In this document: positions 1 to 7,820 of the stretch, piece after piece
How the letters are laid out: every line of letters starts with the position of its first letter
How positions within the stretch are numbered: the stretch's first letter is position 1
NCBI GenBank assembly: GCA_018897415.1
Contig: JAHIKR010000286.1
Span: 1 to 16,042 of the forward strand
Direction: 5' to 3'
From: Pseudomonadota bacterium
Lineage (GTDB): Bacteria; Desulfobacterota; Desulfobacteria; Desulfobacterales; ETH-SRB1
Length of the DNA: 16,042 bases
The notes under the pieces: model-generated
Databases searched by the model: none
The model's input: the letters and a program-made list of their open reading frames with translations, nothing else
What the model was told of the DNA's origin: nothing
Translations under genes and position numbers: made by a program

Positions 1-94
1 AAGAAATAACGGGTGCGAAAAAAGGTGATAATAAAGCGAGGCTGTGCTGGTGCGAAAGTAAGAGGACAAGCGAAAAAAGATGTATTTTTTTCAT
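1..94 (-). CDS. possible start of an exported protein, cut by the left edge
   Basis: An ATG at 94-92 opens 31 codons without a stop to the window edge. The translation starts MKKIHLFSLVLLLS and continues HQHSLALLSP. That is a lysine-rich start, a short hydrophobic core and a possible cleavage site after SLA, as in a Sec signal peptide. It lies 66 bases downstream of the DUF4091 gene on the same strand, so it could be the next gene of the operon. Against it, no good Shine-Dalgarno sequence precedes the ATG (the upstream bases read CACCTCTCC), and T-rich DNA easily mimics a hydrophobic stretch. No family can be named from 31 residues. Confidence 0.3.
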   Translation of the reverse strand, partial: MKKIHLFSLVLLLSHQHSLALLSPFFAPVIS

Positions 95-160
95 GGAGAG
101 GTGTTTTTTCTCTTGACAGGCCCTTTAATGGGTGACCCCATACTACTTTTACGCGGGTTC

Positions 161-3157
161 CTAAAAAGCGCTTTCAATGAAACTATCGCATTCCGGTTTG
201 TAACGATCAACCTGAGGCGCCACCGGAACATAACCGATATCAGGTAGCCTTCTCATATCCCGTTTGGTCGTATCAAAGTCCAAAAGAGCCCGTCTATATG
301 CAGGCGCTTTGTCTGAAACCATTTTCCCTATGCAATACCTGATCTTCCACAATACCATCGAATTTACTTTCTCGAACCTGACCGTGCCGGCATCTGCCTC
401 ATAAGAGTTGTAAATGCTTCCTTCCAGGTCGGTCATCTTGCTCAGCCACCCAACAACAGAATACCTTGGGAGCCTGAACACGTCGCATAAAAGAGAGAGG
501 TATTCCACATCCTGCTGTCCTCGCGTGAATGCCTTAAGGCGAACAGAGGGCTTCGGTCCACTGGAGTGTGGATAAAAGAGCGCGGTCTGTTCAGCTATCT
601 TCCAGCAGTTCTTACCACCAATTGTTTGCCATGGCAAGACTCCAATAGCACCCTTAGACCAGGCTGAAAGGCACCAGACTGTCGGTTGTGTATTTGGCAT
701 CTCGATTCTATTAGCAGTACCATATTCCGCAAAATTAGATTTTCCCCACAAGATCTGTTCGTCGTGCTTCATCCTGGTCTTTTGGGGATTGTTTCCGCCC
801 AGGTATTCCACGTCCATGACACCACATAACATATTTCGCCCATACTGACTAAAGGAAATATCACCGCGATACCACATTTTGGCATCCCCTTTCACCGGAT
901 CAACCGCTGAATGCCACAAAATTCCATACCATCTAAGCGCCCAGAAATCCTGTGTGTTCATGGGTTCATCAAAAATCCACGGCGCAGAACTTTTCTTGAA
1001 CTTCTTGCGATAATACACTTTATTGTTAAGATAAAACTGGAAAATAGTATCATGCCAGCTTTTTTCTTCACAATGTCTGGCAAAGGCAGAAAACGACTTT
1101 TTCAGATCATTCTGGTATTTGGTGGTAAAAGCCTCGTCTGCCCAGTAGGACGGAGTGTAGTTTTCAAAAATATTAACCGGCCAGTTTTCATTTAATGGGA
1201 GATAGAAGACATCAACCGGTTCATGCTTTCGCGGCATATCTTTGAATGCTGAACCCTCTAATAACGGCCCAACCTTTTCATCCCACTCGGACCAATCGAA
1301 ATCCTTGCCCTTCCACTCCGGCGCAAAGGAAGGTATGCCATGCCACCCGTAAGGAAGCCAGTTAATGCAGGTTCGGTGTTCGTGAGCCACTCGATAGTAG
1401 TCATATCCTCTTCCAGGAAAAACGGTCGCATAAGCATTCATTTCCGGAACAAAAGAGAGTTTGTTAGGCAAAGTGAAGTTCCAGACAGTAAGATCCACAT
1501 CCAGCTCAAGATTTTCATTACCCACCGAAATGGTCACCTTTCCCTTCTTTTTGCCTGGAGATTCTTCGTGGGGAATATACATCTCGCATATCAGAGAAAG
1601 GTTTGTCTGATTGGGGACACGCACCTGGCCTGTTGTTGATGGAATAGAACACGTACCGGTCAAGGGAATGAGTGGGTCGGGAAGTACTGTGATCACTTTG
1701 CCCTTGTCATTTACTATATTGACATGAACGAATTGGGAAATCTTGGGTTTGAGGTTTCGGTTTCTGTCAAAGGTATAACGGACTGCAATATTGCGGGCGT
1801 GGCCATCCAGATTTAGCTGGAAGGCTACCGTTTCGTTTCGTGCTGATTGCAGGCGAATCAATTTTTTTCTCGCAGAATAGATGTGGTTTCCGCCCTTGTA
1901 ACCCTCCTCATGACCAGGAATCATTCTTCCGGTCTGAGGATCGATTTTGTCCAGCAGATCCACAACGGCCACCTTCAAACCACCAACCATTGGAAGATTT
2001 GTGCTTGGAGGGAAAGGCTTGATATCGGCCAGCGGGATATCGATTACCGGCAGGTTTGAAGACAGCTTGATCGTCCTGGTAAAAGGTTGGCCAACATTTC
2101 CAGCGCTGTCCACGGGTTTGATAGTAAGAGTGATCGACTCCCCCGGATTAAACGGCAGATCCTGAATATGCATTCTGACCTCCTCACCAGGATTGCCAGC
2201 CATAGGAATCAGGTATCGTGGCATGAAAATTTCCTGAGCACCTTTTCTGTAGCTGACCTGGAAACCAAGGGTTTTACCACCGCCGGAATCTCTGGGAGTA
2301 TCCCATCGAACCAGTGCCTCTCCAGCCGGAAACTGATCAATATCAACCCTGATGGATTTAACCGGCTCAGGCGGAATAGAATCTGTTCCCTGAACCCAGA
2401 CCTCCAGCCATGGCGCACTTTTCCCACTTTCCTTGCTGTAACAAAACCGGTTCGGAAAATATGTGTATTGAAATTCCCCTTTTTTAAAAGACCAAATGCT
2501 GCCGACCTCGTCATAAATACAAAAGCCATAACTAAGACCGGCCACGCGGGCAGCAACCACATCAGGATCAACAGCACATGTCTGCCACTCACCACGATCA
2601 GGCATAGAGCATTCTGCGAATTTCCATAAAGTGTGACCGCGACCAAACATTATGTCCATCAGGGTACTGCCCGAATACGCCCAATCCCGCTTTTGATATT
2701 CAGCCTGAATAAAACATGAACTACCTGTCTGAGGTCTGTAACTTTTTGATGTACCTTCTACCCATTGACTTGCTATCGAAGATACACCGAGACGTGCAAA
2801 AGGCGCTTTTTGTGGTGATGCTGAAAGTATGTGTAGCAACGCACCAGTCACAATCTTGCCTTTTAAGGGTGACGGATCGATATCAAAAAGACTGTACTCC
2901 TGCTGGCCTTTAACCTTAAGCTGTTTTTCGCCGCCATTGCTCCCAATTTTTTCCTCACCCACAGAGGAAATCCAGGTATCCCGTGTGACAGGACATTTAA
3001 TATTTTGTCCTGCCGGCGGCCAGAATGGTTTCGGAGCCGCTGTTGGATCTCCGTGATAAGGTGCCAAGGTATTGCCGGATCCGCTGTCAGAGCCAAGAAG
3101 GAATAAAAAAAGTAAACCCCAAATCAGAGTTCGCTTTAATCTTGCCAATTCTGCCAC
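161..3157 (-). CDS. exported DUF4091 glycoside-hydrolase-like protein with DNRLRE-like and fibronectin III domains
   Basis: A large protein of 998 residues, probably secreted or periplasmic. Residues 1-28 look like a Sec signal or anchor (ARLKR, then LIWGLLFLFLLG); there is no lipobox cysteine. Residues about 55-256 resemble a DNRLRE/carbohydrate-binding jelly roll (opening DTWISS, later SQWVEGTSKSY). Residues about 262-366 look like a fibronectin III domain (PPEPVKSIRV, then VRWDTPRDSGGG and IKPVDSAGNVGQPF). The rest matches the DUF4091 architecture, with LQSARNETVAFQL near 436-448 and, near the C-terminus, GVLPWQTIGGKNCW and FTRGQQDVEYLSLL. DUF4091 proteins are treated as glycoside-hydrolase-like but the substrate is generally unknown; a role in trimming or binding the polymer made here is inference. 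The start is GTG at 3157-3155 behind GGAAGAGG, with a TTG three codons on as an alternative. It ends in TAG. It is the last complete gene of the run and follows the asparagine-synthase-like gene after a 155-base repeat-filled gap. Confidence 0.82.
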   Translation of the reverse strand: MAELARLKRTLIWGLLFLFLLGSDSGSGNTLAPYHGDPTAAPKPFWPPAGQNIKCPVTRDTWISSVGEEKIGSNGGEKQLKVKGQQEYSLFDIDPSPLKGKIVTGALLHILSASPQKAPFARLGVSSIASQWVEGTSKSYRPQTGSSCFIQAEYQKRDWAYSGSTLMDIMFGRGHTLWKFAECSMPDRGEWQTCAVDPDVVAARVAGLSYGFCIYDEVGSIWSFKKGEFQYTYFPNRFCYSKESGKSAPWLEVWVQGTDSIPPEPVKSIRVDIDQFPAGEALVRWDTPRDSGGGKTLGFQVSYRKGAQEIFMPRYLIPMAGNPGEEVRMHIQDLPFNPGESITLTIKPVDSAGNVGQPFTRTIKLSSNLPVIDIPLADIKPFPPSTNLPMVGGLKVAVVDLLDKIDPQTGRMIPGHEEGYKGGNHIYSARKKLIRLQSARNETVAFQLNLDGHARNIAVRYTFDRNRNLKPKISQFVHVNIVNDKGKVITVLPDPLIPLTGTCSIPSTTGQVRVPNQTNLSLICEMYIPHEESPGKKKGKVTISVGNENLELDVDLTVWNFTLPNKLSFVPEMNAYATVFPGRGYDYYRVAHEHRTCINWLPYGWHGIPSFAPEWKGKDFDWSEWDEKVGPLLEGSAFKDMPRKHEPVDVFYLPLNENWPVNIFENYTPSYWADEAFTTKYQNDLKKSFSAFARHCEEKSWHDTIFQFYLNNKVYYRKKFKKSSAPWIFDEPMNTQDFWALRWYGILWHSAVDPVKGDAKMWYRGDISFSQYGRNMLCGVMDVEYLGGNNPQKTRMKHDEQILWGKSNFAEYGTANRIEMPNTQPTVWCLSAWSKGAIGVLPWQTIGGKNCWKIAEQTALFYPHSSGPKPSVRLKAFTRGQQDVEYLSLLCDVFRLPRYSVVGWLSKMTDLEGSIYNSYEADAGTVRFEKVNSMVLWKIRYCIGKMVSDKAPAYRRALLDFDTTKRDMRRLPDIGYVPVAPQVDRYKPECDSFIESAF

Positions 3158-3312
3158 CCTCTTCCATGCTCCATGCTCTCTGCTCTATGCCCTCCGCGCT
3201 ATGATGCTCTACGCACTCCGCCCTTCCCACCTTCCCAACCTCGCATCTTCTTCCCCTCCGCTCTCTGCTCCATGCGCCATGCGCCATGCTCTTTGCGCCA
3301 CGCTATCTCTTG
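3158..3312. repeat. degenerate short-repeat intergenic block
   Basis: This gap between two co-oriented genes is made of imperfect copies of a purine-rich unit. Read on the minus strand it contains GGCGCAAAGAGC, then three neighbouring GCATGGCGC/GCATGGAGC-type units, then GAGGTTGGGAAGGTGGGAAGG, then CATAGCGC- and CATAGAGC-type units ending in GCATGGAGCATGGAAGAGG. The last unit runs into the GTG start of the DUF4091 gene and supplies its Shine-Dalgarno sequence. Shared strings such as CTCTTTGCGC also occur in the 9619-9770 gap. Unit length varies and no unique spacers are present, so it is not a CRISPR. No clear terminator hairpin is visible. Confidence 0.75.
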
Positions 3313-5136
3313 TTAGTTGTCTACAAAGCTCCTGAACCAGAGCTCCAGCCCCACGATAGTTCCCAGTAAATGACCGTAATCTTTTCTTCCTGAAATATGC
3401 GTGTCAAACACAGATTTCAGGTAATCCACATTATATATGTTTCGATCTCCCGTCTGCTCGCTGAAAATGATTTTCTGGCTGCTTTCGCTAAATGCTTTTC
3501 TATGCCACTTTTGAAATTCAGTATAATGCCTAAATCCTTTCACGCTGAGTCGTTTCATGAGAGAGTTGAACTTGTCGGTGATAAACAACCGGACAAGCCC
3601 TGCGTCCAGAGGCGCTCCAGTGTTTGAGTTGGGTATTTTCACCAGACCCGGCATACATCTCTTTATGAGCTTGAAATGAATCTCTCCCTCATTTCTTTCG
3701 CTCACCGGAAGAGATAGAAGGCTTTTTATATAAACCTCATCAACATAAGGCGTCCTGATCTCGACTTGGGTCCTGAAGATCTCCAAAGAAGCGACCACCT
3801 GTCGTCTGATATGTTCATTGATATAGTAATAGATACAGACATCTGCCGGCGCCAGAACCCCACTGACCTTACCGCAGGATTCCTGGAGGGATTGTTCAGG
3901 AACTTCCTTCACCAGCTCGCGAAAGGAAGGCGTGAACAGTTTGCCTGGGTCAGTATCTTTCATGACCAGATTTGTGATATTGAAAATATAGGCCAGTATT
4001 TCGCGACTACTGGAACAGGAATGGACCTGTGGGGTCACCATAACAGGATAGGCCAGGGCAGCCTTGGCAATCTCTCCGCCATGTCCCCTCAGAAGTATTT
4101 TAAAAGGTGCTTTCTTGAAATACTCAAGCGCCAACATTTCGGTCGACTCATGGGGGTGATACATGCCATCACTTAACCGGATCATGTTCATGGCCATGTT
4201 TTCGAAACCATGAAGATAGCCTTGGTCCAGCTCAATGAACTCATGGTTGGTTTTGGCCACCCGGGCCATCCTCTCAGCCAGTCTTTGATCAGCGCAACCG
4301 CCTATGCCCAGTGTATACGTGCGAATGCCTTCTGCATCCTTCCCGAGCCCAGCCAAAATTCCCCGTGAATCAAGCCCTCCGGAAAGCGAGAGGCCGAGAA
4401 TTTCTTTATTTGTGCTTCGTTTCTTGATCGATTTAACCAGGAGTAAAACCGCGTCTTCAGCAGAGGCCTGCGAACTGTAGGCTCCCTTTTCAACGAAAAG
4501 CTTGTCAAGATGCCAGTATTTTTTGACAGCAACCTTACAATCTCGCAAGTCACAAGTAAGAACTGATCCAGGTGCGAGAAGTTCTATGTCTTTAAAAAGT
4601 GTCTTTTGACCGAGGATCTGACCATAGTGAAGAAAGTCCGCAAAACTGCGATAATCGGGGGCCTTTCCGACATCTTCATCCCCCAACAAGGTCTTGACTT
4701 CAGCCGCAAAAATAATTCCATCAGGCAAAACCGAATAATAAAGAGGCTGAAGGCCGAATTTGTCGCTGAATAGTTTAATCTGTTCAGAACGCTTGTCATA
4801 AATGGCAAAGTGAAAAATTCCGTTCAACTCTGAAGCACACTTATCCCCCTTTTCAATGTACTGATTAAGAGCATATTCAGGGTCGGTTGATGCTCCCTTG
4901 TTTCCATATAACTCGCCGTGGAAAACGATCCAGCAGTTCCCTTCCCGATCTTTCAGGGGCTGATCAACGGGGCTCAATATGCCAAGGCTCACGCGCCCAA
5001 AACATAACCCTGTTTCCGCATCTATATATTTATCCACCCTAAACCGATTCTCATCATTCATTGACGATATCATATCGGCCATTAGCTGGTTCAAATCTAT
5101 TTGCTCTTTTTTAAAGGTGCCAAATATTCCCGGCAT
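3313..5136 (-). CDS. asparagine-synthase-like protein lacking the glutaminase Cys2
   Basis: A 607-residue homologue of class II amidotransferases of the AsnB family, common in exopolysaccharide loci. AsnB hydrolyses glutamine in an N-terminal Ntn domain and uses the ammonia on an adenylated carboxylate in a C-terminal PP-loop domain. Here the N-terminus reads MPGIFG where the family has MCGIFG, so the nucleophilic Cys is Pro. The start is firm: ATG at 5136-5134, seven bases after GGAGG. Other glutaminase positions are also altered: HGE at 73-75 replaces NGE, and the RHRGPD motif is missing. Arg48 (FGRVSLG) and an aspartate in STDPEY remain. The synthetase half keeps the pyrophosphate-binding loop SGGLDS at 252-257, and GHGGEIAKA lies where the family has SGxGxDE. 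So glutaminase activity is probably lost while ATP-dependent activation may persist, as in beta-lactam synthetase-type homologues. Substrate unknown; a uronate carboxylate is possible given the AlgD-like neighbour (inference). Confidence 0.88.
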   Translation of the reverse strand: MPGIFGTFKKEQIDLNQLMADMISSMNDENRFRVDKYIDAETGLCFGRVSLGILSPVDQPLKDREGNCWIVFHGELYGNKGASTDPEYALNQYIEKGDKCASELNGIFHFAIYDKRSEQIKLFSDKFGLQPLYYSVLPDGIIFAAEVKTLLGDEDVGKAPDYRSFADFLHYGQILGQKTLFKDIELLAPGSVLTCDLRDCKVAVKKYWHLDKLFVEKGAYSSQASAEDAVLLLVKSIKKRSTNKEILGLSLSGGLDSRGILAGLGKDAEGIRTYTLGIGGCADQRLAERMARVAKTNHEFIELDQGYLHGFENMAMNMIRLSDGMYHPHESTEMLALEYFKKAPFKILLRGHGGEIAKAALAYPVMVTPQVHSCSSSREILAYIFNITNLVMKDTDPGKLFTPSFRELVKEVPEQSLQESCGKVSGVLAPADVCIYYYINEHIRRQVVASLEIFRTQVEIRTPYVDEVYIKSLLSLPVSERNEGEIHFKLIKRCMPGLVKIPNSNTGAPLDAGLVRLFITDKFNSLMKRLSVKGFRHYTEFQKWHRKAFSESSQKIIFSEQTGDRNIYNVDYLKSVFDTHISGRKDYGHLLGTIVGLELWFRSFVDN

Positions 5137-5137
5137 A

Positions 5138-5156
5138 GTAAATCCTCCGGATTTAC
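5138..5156 (-). promoter_or_regulatory. perfect 8-bp hairpin containing the Shine-Dalgarno of the asparagine-synthase-like gene
   Basis: Perfect inverted repeat: arm GTAAATCC, a three-base centre and arm GGATTTAC. In the mRNA the loop GGA plus the first two bases of the 3' arm form the GGAGG Shine-Dalgarno sequence (5148-5144), and the hairpin ends one base before the AUG at 5136. If folded, it would hide part of the ribosome binding site. The inverted repeat and positions are seen directly; any regulatory role is inference, and it could instead be the edge of an intergenic repeat, since GCGCTCTGC lies just upstream in the mRNA. Confidence 0.5.
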
Positions 5157-5159
5157 GCA

Positions 5160-5269
5160 GAGCGCAAAGTGTATTTGTGGATTAGTTCTTAGGCAAAACC
5201 ATAATACCCGTGGCCATCCGTGTTAATCCGTGGTTAAAATCTCGCTCCCTTCAGCTATGAGCTATCAGC
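5160..5269. repeat. intergenic repeat mosaic between two operon genes
   Basis: The gap between the GT4 gene and the asparagine-synthase-like gene holds two recognisable units. ATCCGTGTTAATCCGTGG lies at 5216-5233 and resembles ATCCGTGACAATCCGTGT at 9744-9761. CAGCTATGAGCTATCAGC at 5252-5269 recurs exactly at 9680-9697. The second unit overlaps the last codons and the TAG stop of the GT4 gene. Both units are in the same orientation at the two sites but in opposite order. No promoter or terminator stands out. Confidence 0.7.
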
Positions 5270-6373
5270 CAATACTTCCCGATACAGCTCCGTATACTCT
5301 TCCGCCATTCGTTTAGCAGAAAAATGTTCTAAAATATGTTGTCTCCCATTCTTAGCCAATCCCTTCGCAAACGCTTCATCAAACAAAATCCTCTCCCAAC
5401 ACTGCTTCAACCCTTCGACATCCCCGAATTCGGCCATCAACCCTGTTTCTTCAGGAATAATCAGCTTGTCCACACCGGGAATATTAAATGCGGCTACCGG
5501 TGTTCCCATAGCCATGGCTTCCATCATACATCTGGGAATACCTTCAAGCGAAGAGGTCATGCAGAAGAGATCCATTTCCTTTATAATTCTCAGACGGTCT
5601 TTTCTGTACCCTAAAAATTCTATTTTATCACCCGATGCCAGCATCATGGCCCTTTTTTCGAGTTCTTTTCGCATTGGGCCGTCACCAACAAGGAACAGGC
5701 GTATGTCTTTGTGTTTCTTATACAAAAGATCAAATGTATCGAGCATATTCCCAATATTTTTTCTGTGAGCAATCTGTCCGACATATCCGATTTTTTTTTC
5801 TTCAGAATGGGGAAATAATAATGGCAGGTTTTCACTCTTTTCAGCTTCAACCTCTGTCAGGTCAACGCCGTTGACAATCAGCCTGATCTTGTCCGGCCTG
5901 ACTTTATGACCCAAAATATCGGAGTACAAATCTTCAGACAACGGTGCCACACAATCAAAATATTTAAACGCGATGCAGCCAAGCCTGATGAACATCTGGA
6001 GTTTAAAATCTTTTGCATTCTCAAAACCATGGGGGGTTGCCACGGTCTTAATACCAGACATTCCGGCAGCGATTATTCCAATGATATCAGACTTATAACC
6101 GTGTGTATGAATAATATCTACATTATTTCGTTTAATAAGCTTGCAGAGCTTTACAACAGCCATCGGATCAAACCGGCTATTTATTTTAATCTGATGGGCG
6201 GTAAGGCCTAATCCCTGAAACCTGTTGTAAATTTCGATATTCTGTTCATCGGATTCTCTGGTTATTGCCAAATGGCAATTGACTTTTGCCTGGTCCAAAT
6301 TCTTGGCCAAAGCCAGAATCCACATCTCAGCGCCATAAAAACCGGACGAACAGATAAACTGAAGAATATTCAT
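5255..6373 (-). CDS. GT4-family glycosyltransferase (GT-B fold)
   Basis: A 372-residue cytoplasmic glycosyltransferase that would transfer a sugar from a nucleotide donor to a lipid-linked intermediate. The N-terminal half has the GT-B start MNILQFICSSGFYGAEMW, DIIHTHGYKSD near 87-97 and TPHGFENAKD near 113-122. The C-terminal half has VNGVDL near 167-172, GYVGQIAHRKN near 196-206, FLVGDGPMR near 227-235 and the donor-site EX7E motif at Glu277 and Glu285 (EGIPRCMME). Length is normal for GT4. Donor and acceptor cannot be told from sequence. The start is ATG at 6373; the Shine-Dalgarno is weak (GGATG 13 bases upstream). The final residues ADSS and the stop are encoded by a dispersed repeat unit. 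It lies 79 bases after the AlgD-like gene on the same strand. Confidence 0.9.
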   Translation of the reverse strand: MNILQFICSSGFYGAEMWILALAKNLDQAKVNCHLAITRESDEQNIEIYNRFQGLGLTAHQIKINSRFDPMAVVKLCKLIKRNNVDIIHTHGYKSDIIGIIAAGMSGIKTVATPHGFENAKDFKLQMFIRLGCIAFKYFDCVAPLSEDLYSDILGHKVRPDKIRLIVNGVDLTEVEAEKSENLPLLFPHSEEKKIGYVGQIAHRKNIGNMLDTFDLLYKKHKDIRLFLVGDGPMRKELEKRAMMLASGDKIEFLGYRKDRLRIIKEMDLFCMTSSLEGIPRCMMEAMAMGTPVAAFNIPGVDKLIIPEETGLMAEFGDVEGLKQCWERILFDEAFAKGLAKNGRQHILEHFSAKRMAEEYTELYREVLADSS

Positions 6374-6452
6374 TTTTCAAGTCTTTTCATCCAGGAAACC
6401 GTTGAGAAAACAATGATCTGAAGTTCATAGTTATATGAGGCATTATTTGGAC

Positions 6453-7775
6453 TCACCAGCACACACCCTGGTATTCTCCAGCTATTTTTTCCTTGTTAAT
6501 TTTTCCTACAAGATCCAGAACAAATTGATCTTTTCTACACAACAAATACAGTCTTTCAATAAAAAGATCATGGGATTGACCAACAATTATCACTTCTGCT
6601 TCATCGATAAGTTTTTCATAATCGTCACTCATTAATGAAGCTATATGAGGTATCGCTGTTTCAATATATCTACGGTTTGCGCCAATCAAGCGTGAAAGGT
6701 TTACATGCGGATCAAATATTTTTAATTTAAGTCCCTTGCCGATAAACCTCTCAGCTATTGCAACCAATGGGCTTTCGCGCAAATCATCGGTTCCGCTTTT
6801 AAAACTAAGCCCGACCAGCAAAACGGACTTTTTCCCCATTAACAACACTGTATTTATAGCGTGTTCAATATGAACAATGTTGCTGTTTATAATATGCGAA
6901 ATCACAGGCACTTGTATGTCATGCGTTTTAGACAGATATAGCAGCCCTTTCAAATCCTTGGGCAGACACGATCCACCAAAGGCAAATCCTGGTTTCATGT
7001 AGGCAGGTGAAATATTAAGTTGCGTATCCTGGCAGACAATATCCATTACTTCGTGTGAGTTAACAGAAAGGCTTTGACAAATCCTTCCGATCTCATTGGC
7101 GAAGGTAATTTTAAGGGCATGAAAAACATTGCAACAGTATTTAACCATTTCCGCGTTACGTATTGAAGTCTCAATAATATCACAGGGGAGTTTTTTAAAG
7201 AGGTCGCAAACTATTGAAATGGATTTTTTCGAGTCACCGCCAATAATTGTGAAAGGCGGATTATCATAATCTTTTATTGACGTGCCTTCACGTAAAAATT
7301 CCGGCTGAAAACATAAGCCAAAATTTTCGCCTGTTTTTTTAAAAGATTTTTCTTCAATAATTGGCTTCATCACTTCTTCAACTGTACCTGGAGTAACCGT
7401 AGAACGCACAGTAATAACATGAAATTCACTCTTGTTTTTCAAGGCGCTTCCAATTTTTTCAGCAACCCGTTTTATTGCGGTCAAGTCCTGGCTGCCATTT
7501 GGCAGGGATGGTGTTCCAACACATATGAACGAAATATCTGAATTTAAAATCGCATATTCTGTGTCATCAACTACTTTTACCAGATCCGTATTCATGACAC
7601 TTTCAATCAGATCCTGCATGCCTTCTTCAAGTACAGGAGACTTTTTATCACGAAGAAGCTTCAATTTGTAAGCATCAATATCCACACCAATCACATTATG
7701 CCCGTCACGTGCCATGCACCCGAGAAGCACAGTGCCAACATATCCAAGTCCAAAAACACTGATAGTCTTTTTCAT
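6453..7775 (-). CDS. algD: GDP-mannose 6-dehydrogenase (AlgD-like UDP/GDP-sugar dehydrogenase)
   Basis: A 440-residue NAD-dependent nucleotide-sugar dehydrogenase. It carries out two successive oxidations at C6, here most likely GDP-mannose to GDP-mannuronate. The N-terminal Rossmann motif is GLGYVG at 9-14 with VDID at 31-34. Then come FICVGTPS (83-90), STVTPGT (125-131), PEFLREG (158-164), Lys212 in the helix before CNVFHALKITFANEIG, and the catalytic Cys270 in FGGSCLPKD. The C-terminal domain has GLSFKSGTDDLRESP. From memory the text follows Pseudomonas AlgD closely, including CQD(x)2LN and the terminal GVCW, which favours GDP-mannose over UDP-glucose as substrate. Length matches AlgD (about 436). 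ATG at 7775 follows AAGGAAG with good spacing. It supplies an acidic sugar donor for the locus, but no alginate polymerase genes are visible, so the product need not be alginate. Confidence 0.85.
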   Translation of the reverse strand: MKKTISVFGLGYVGTVLLGCMARDGHNVIGVDIDAYKLKLLRDKKSPVLEEGMQDLIESVMNTDLVKVVDDTEYAILNSDISFICVGTPSLPNGSQDLTAIKRVAEKIGSALKNKSEFHVITVRSTVTPGTVEEVMKPIIEEKSFKKTGENFGLCFQPEFLREGTSIKDYDNPPFTIIGGDSKKSISIVCDLFKKLPCDIIETSIRNAEMVKYCCNVFHALKITFANEIGRICQSLSVNSHEVMDIVCQDTQLNISPAYMKPGFAFGGSCLPKDLKGLLYLSKTHDIQVPVISHIINSNIVHIEHAINTVLLMGKKSVLLVGLSFKSGTDDLRESPLVAIAERFIGKGLKLKIFDPHVNLSRLIGANRRYIETAIPHIASLMSDDYEKLIDEAEVIIVGQSHDLFIERLYLLCRKDQFVLDLVGKINKEKIAGEYQGVCW

Positions 7776-7820
7776 AAAAATCTTCCTTGTTTTTATGCCT
7801 CAATAGTACCGGTAAAAAAA

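Noticed and set aside
129..142. ATGGG-GTCA-CCCAT stem (read on the minus strand) as a terminator after the DUF4091 gene
   Set aside because: The stem is only five base pairs and no T-run follows it on the minus strand.
113..144. TTGACA with CATACT as a plus-strand promoter
   Set aside because: Spacing would be 20 bases, the -10 is poor, and there is no plus-strand gene to serve.
2087..2629. 180-codon open frame on the plus strand inside the DUF4091 gene
   Set aside because: It is antisense to a gene with clear domain motifs, and its translation shows no family-like pattern.
3158..3312. CRISPR-like array
   Set aside because: Units are degenerate, vary in length and have no unique spacers.
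3766..4176. 136-codon plus-strand frame inside the asparagine-synthase-like gene
   Set aside because: Antisense by-product; the minus-strand frame has the conserved motifs.
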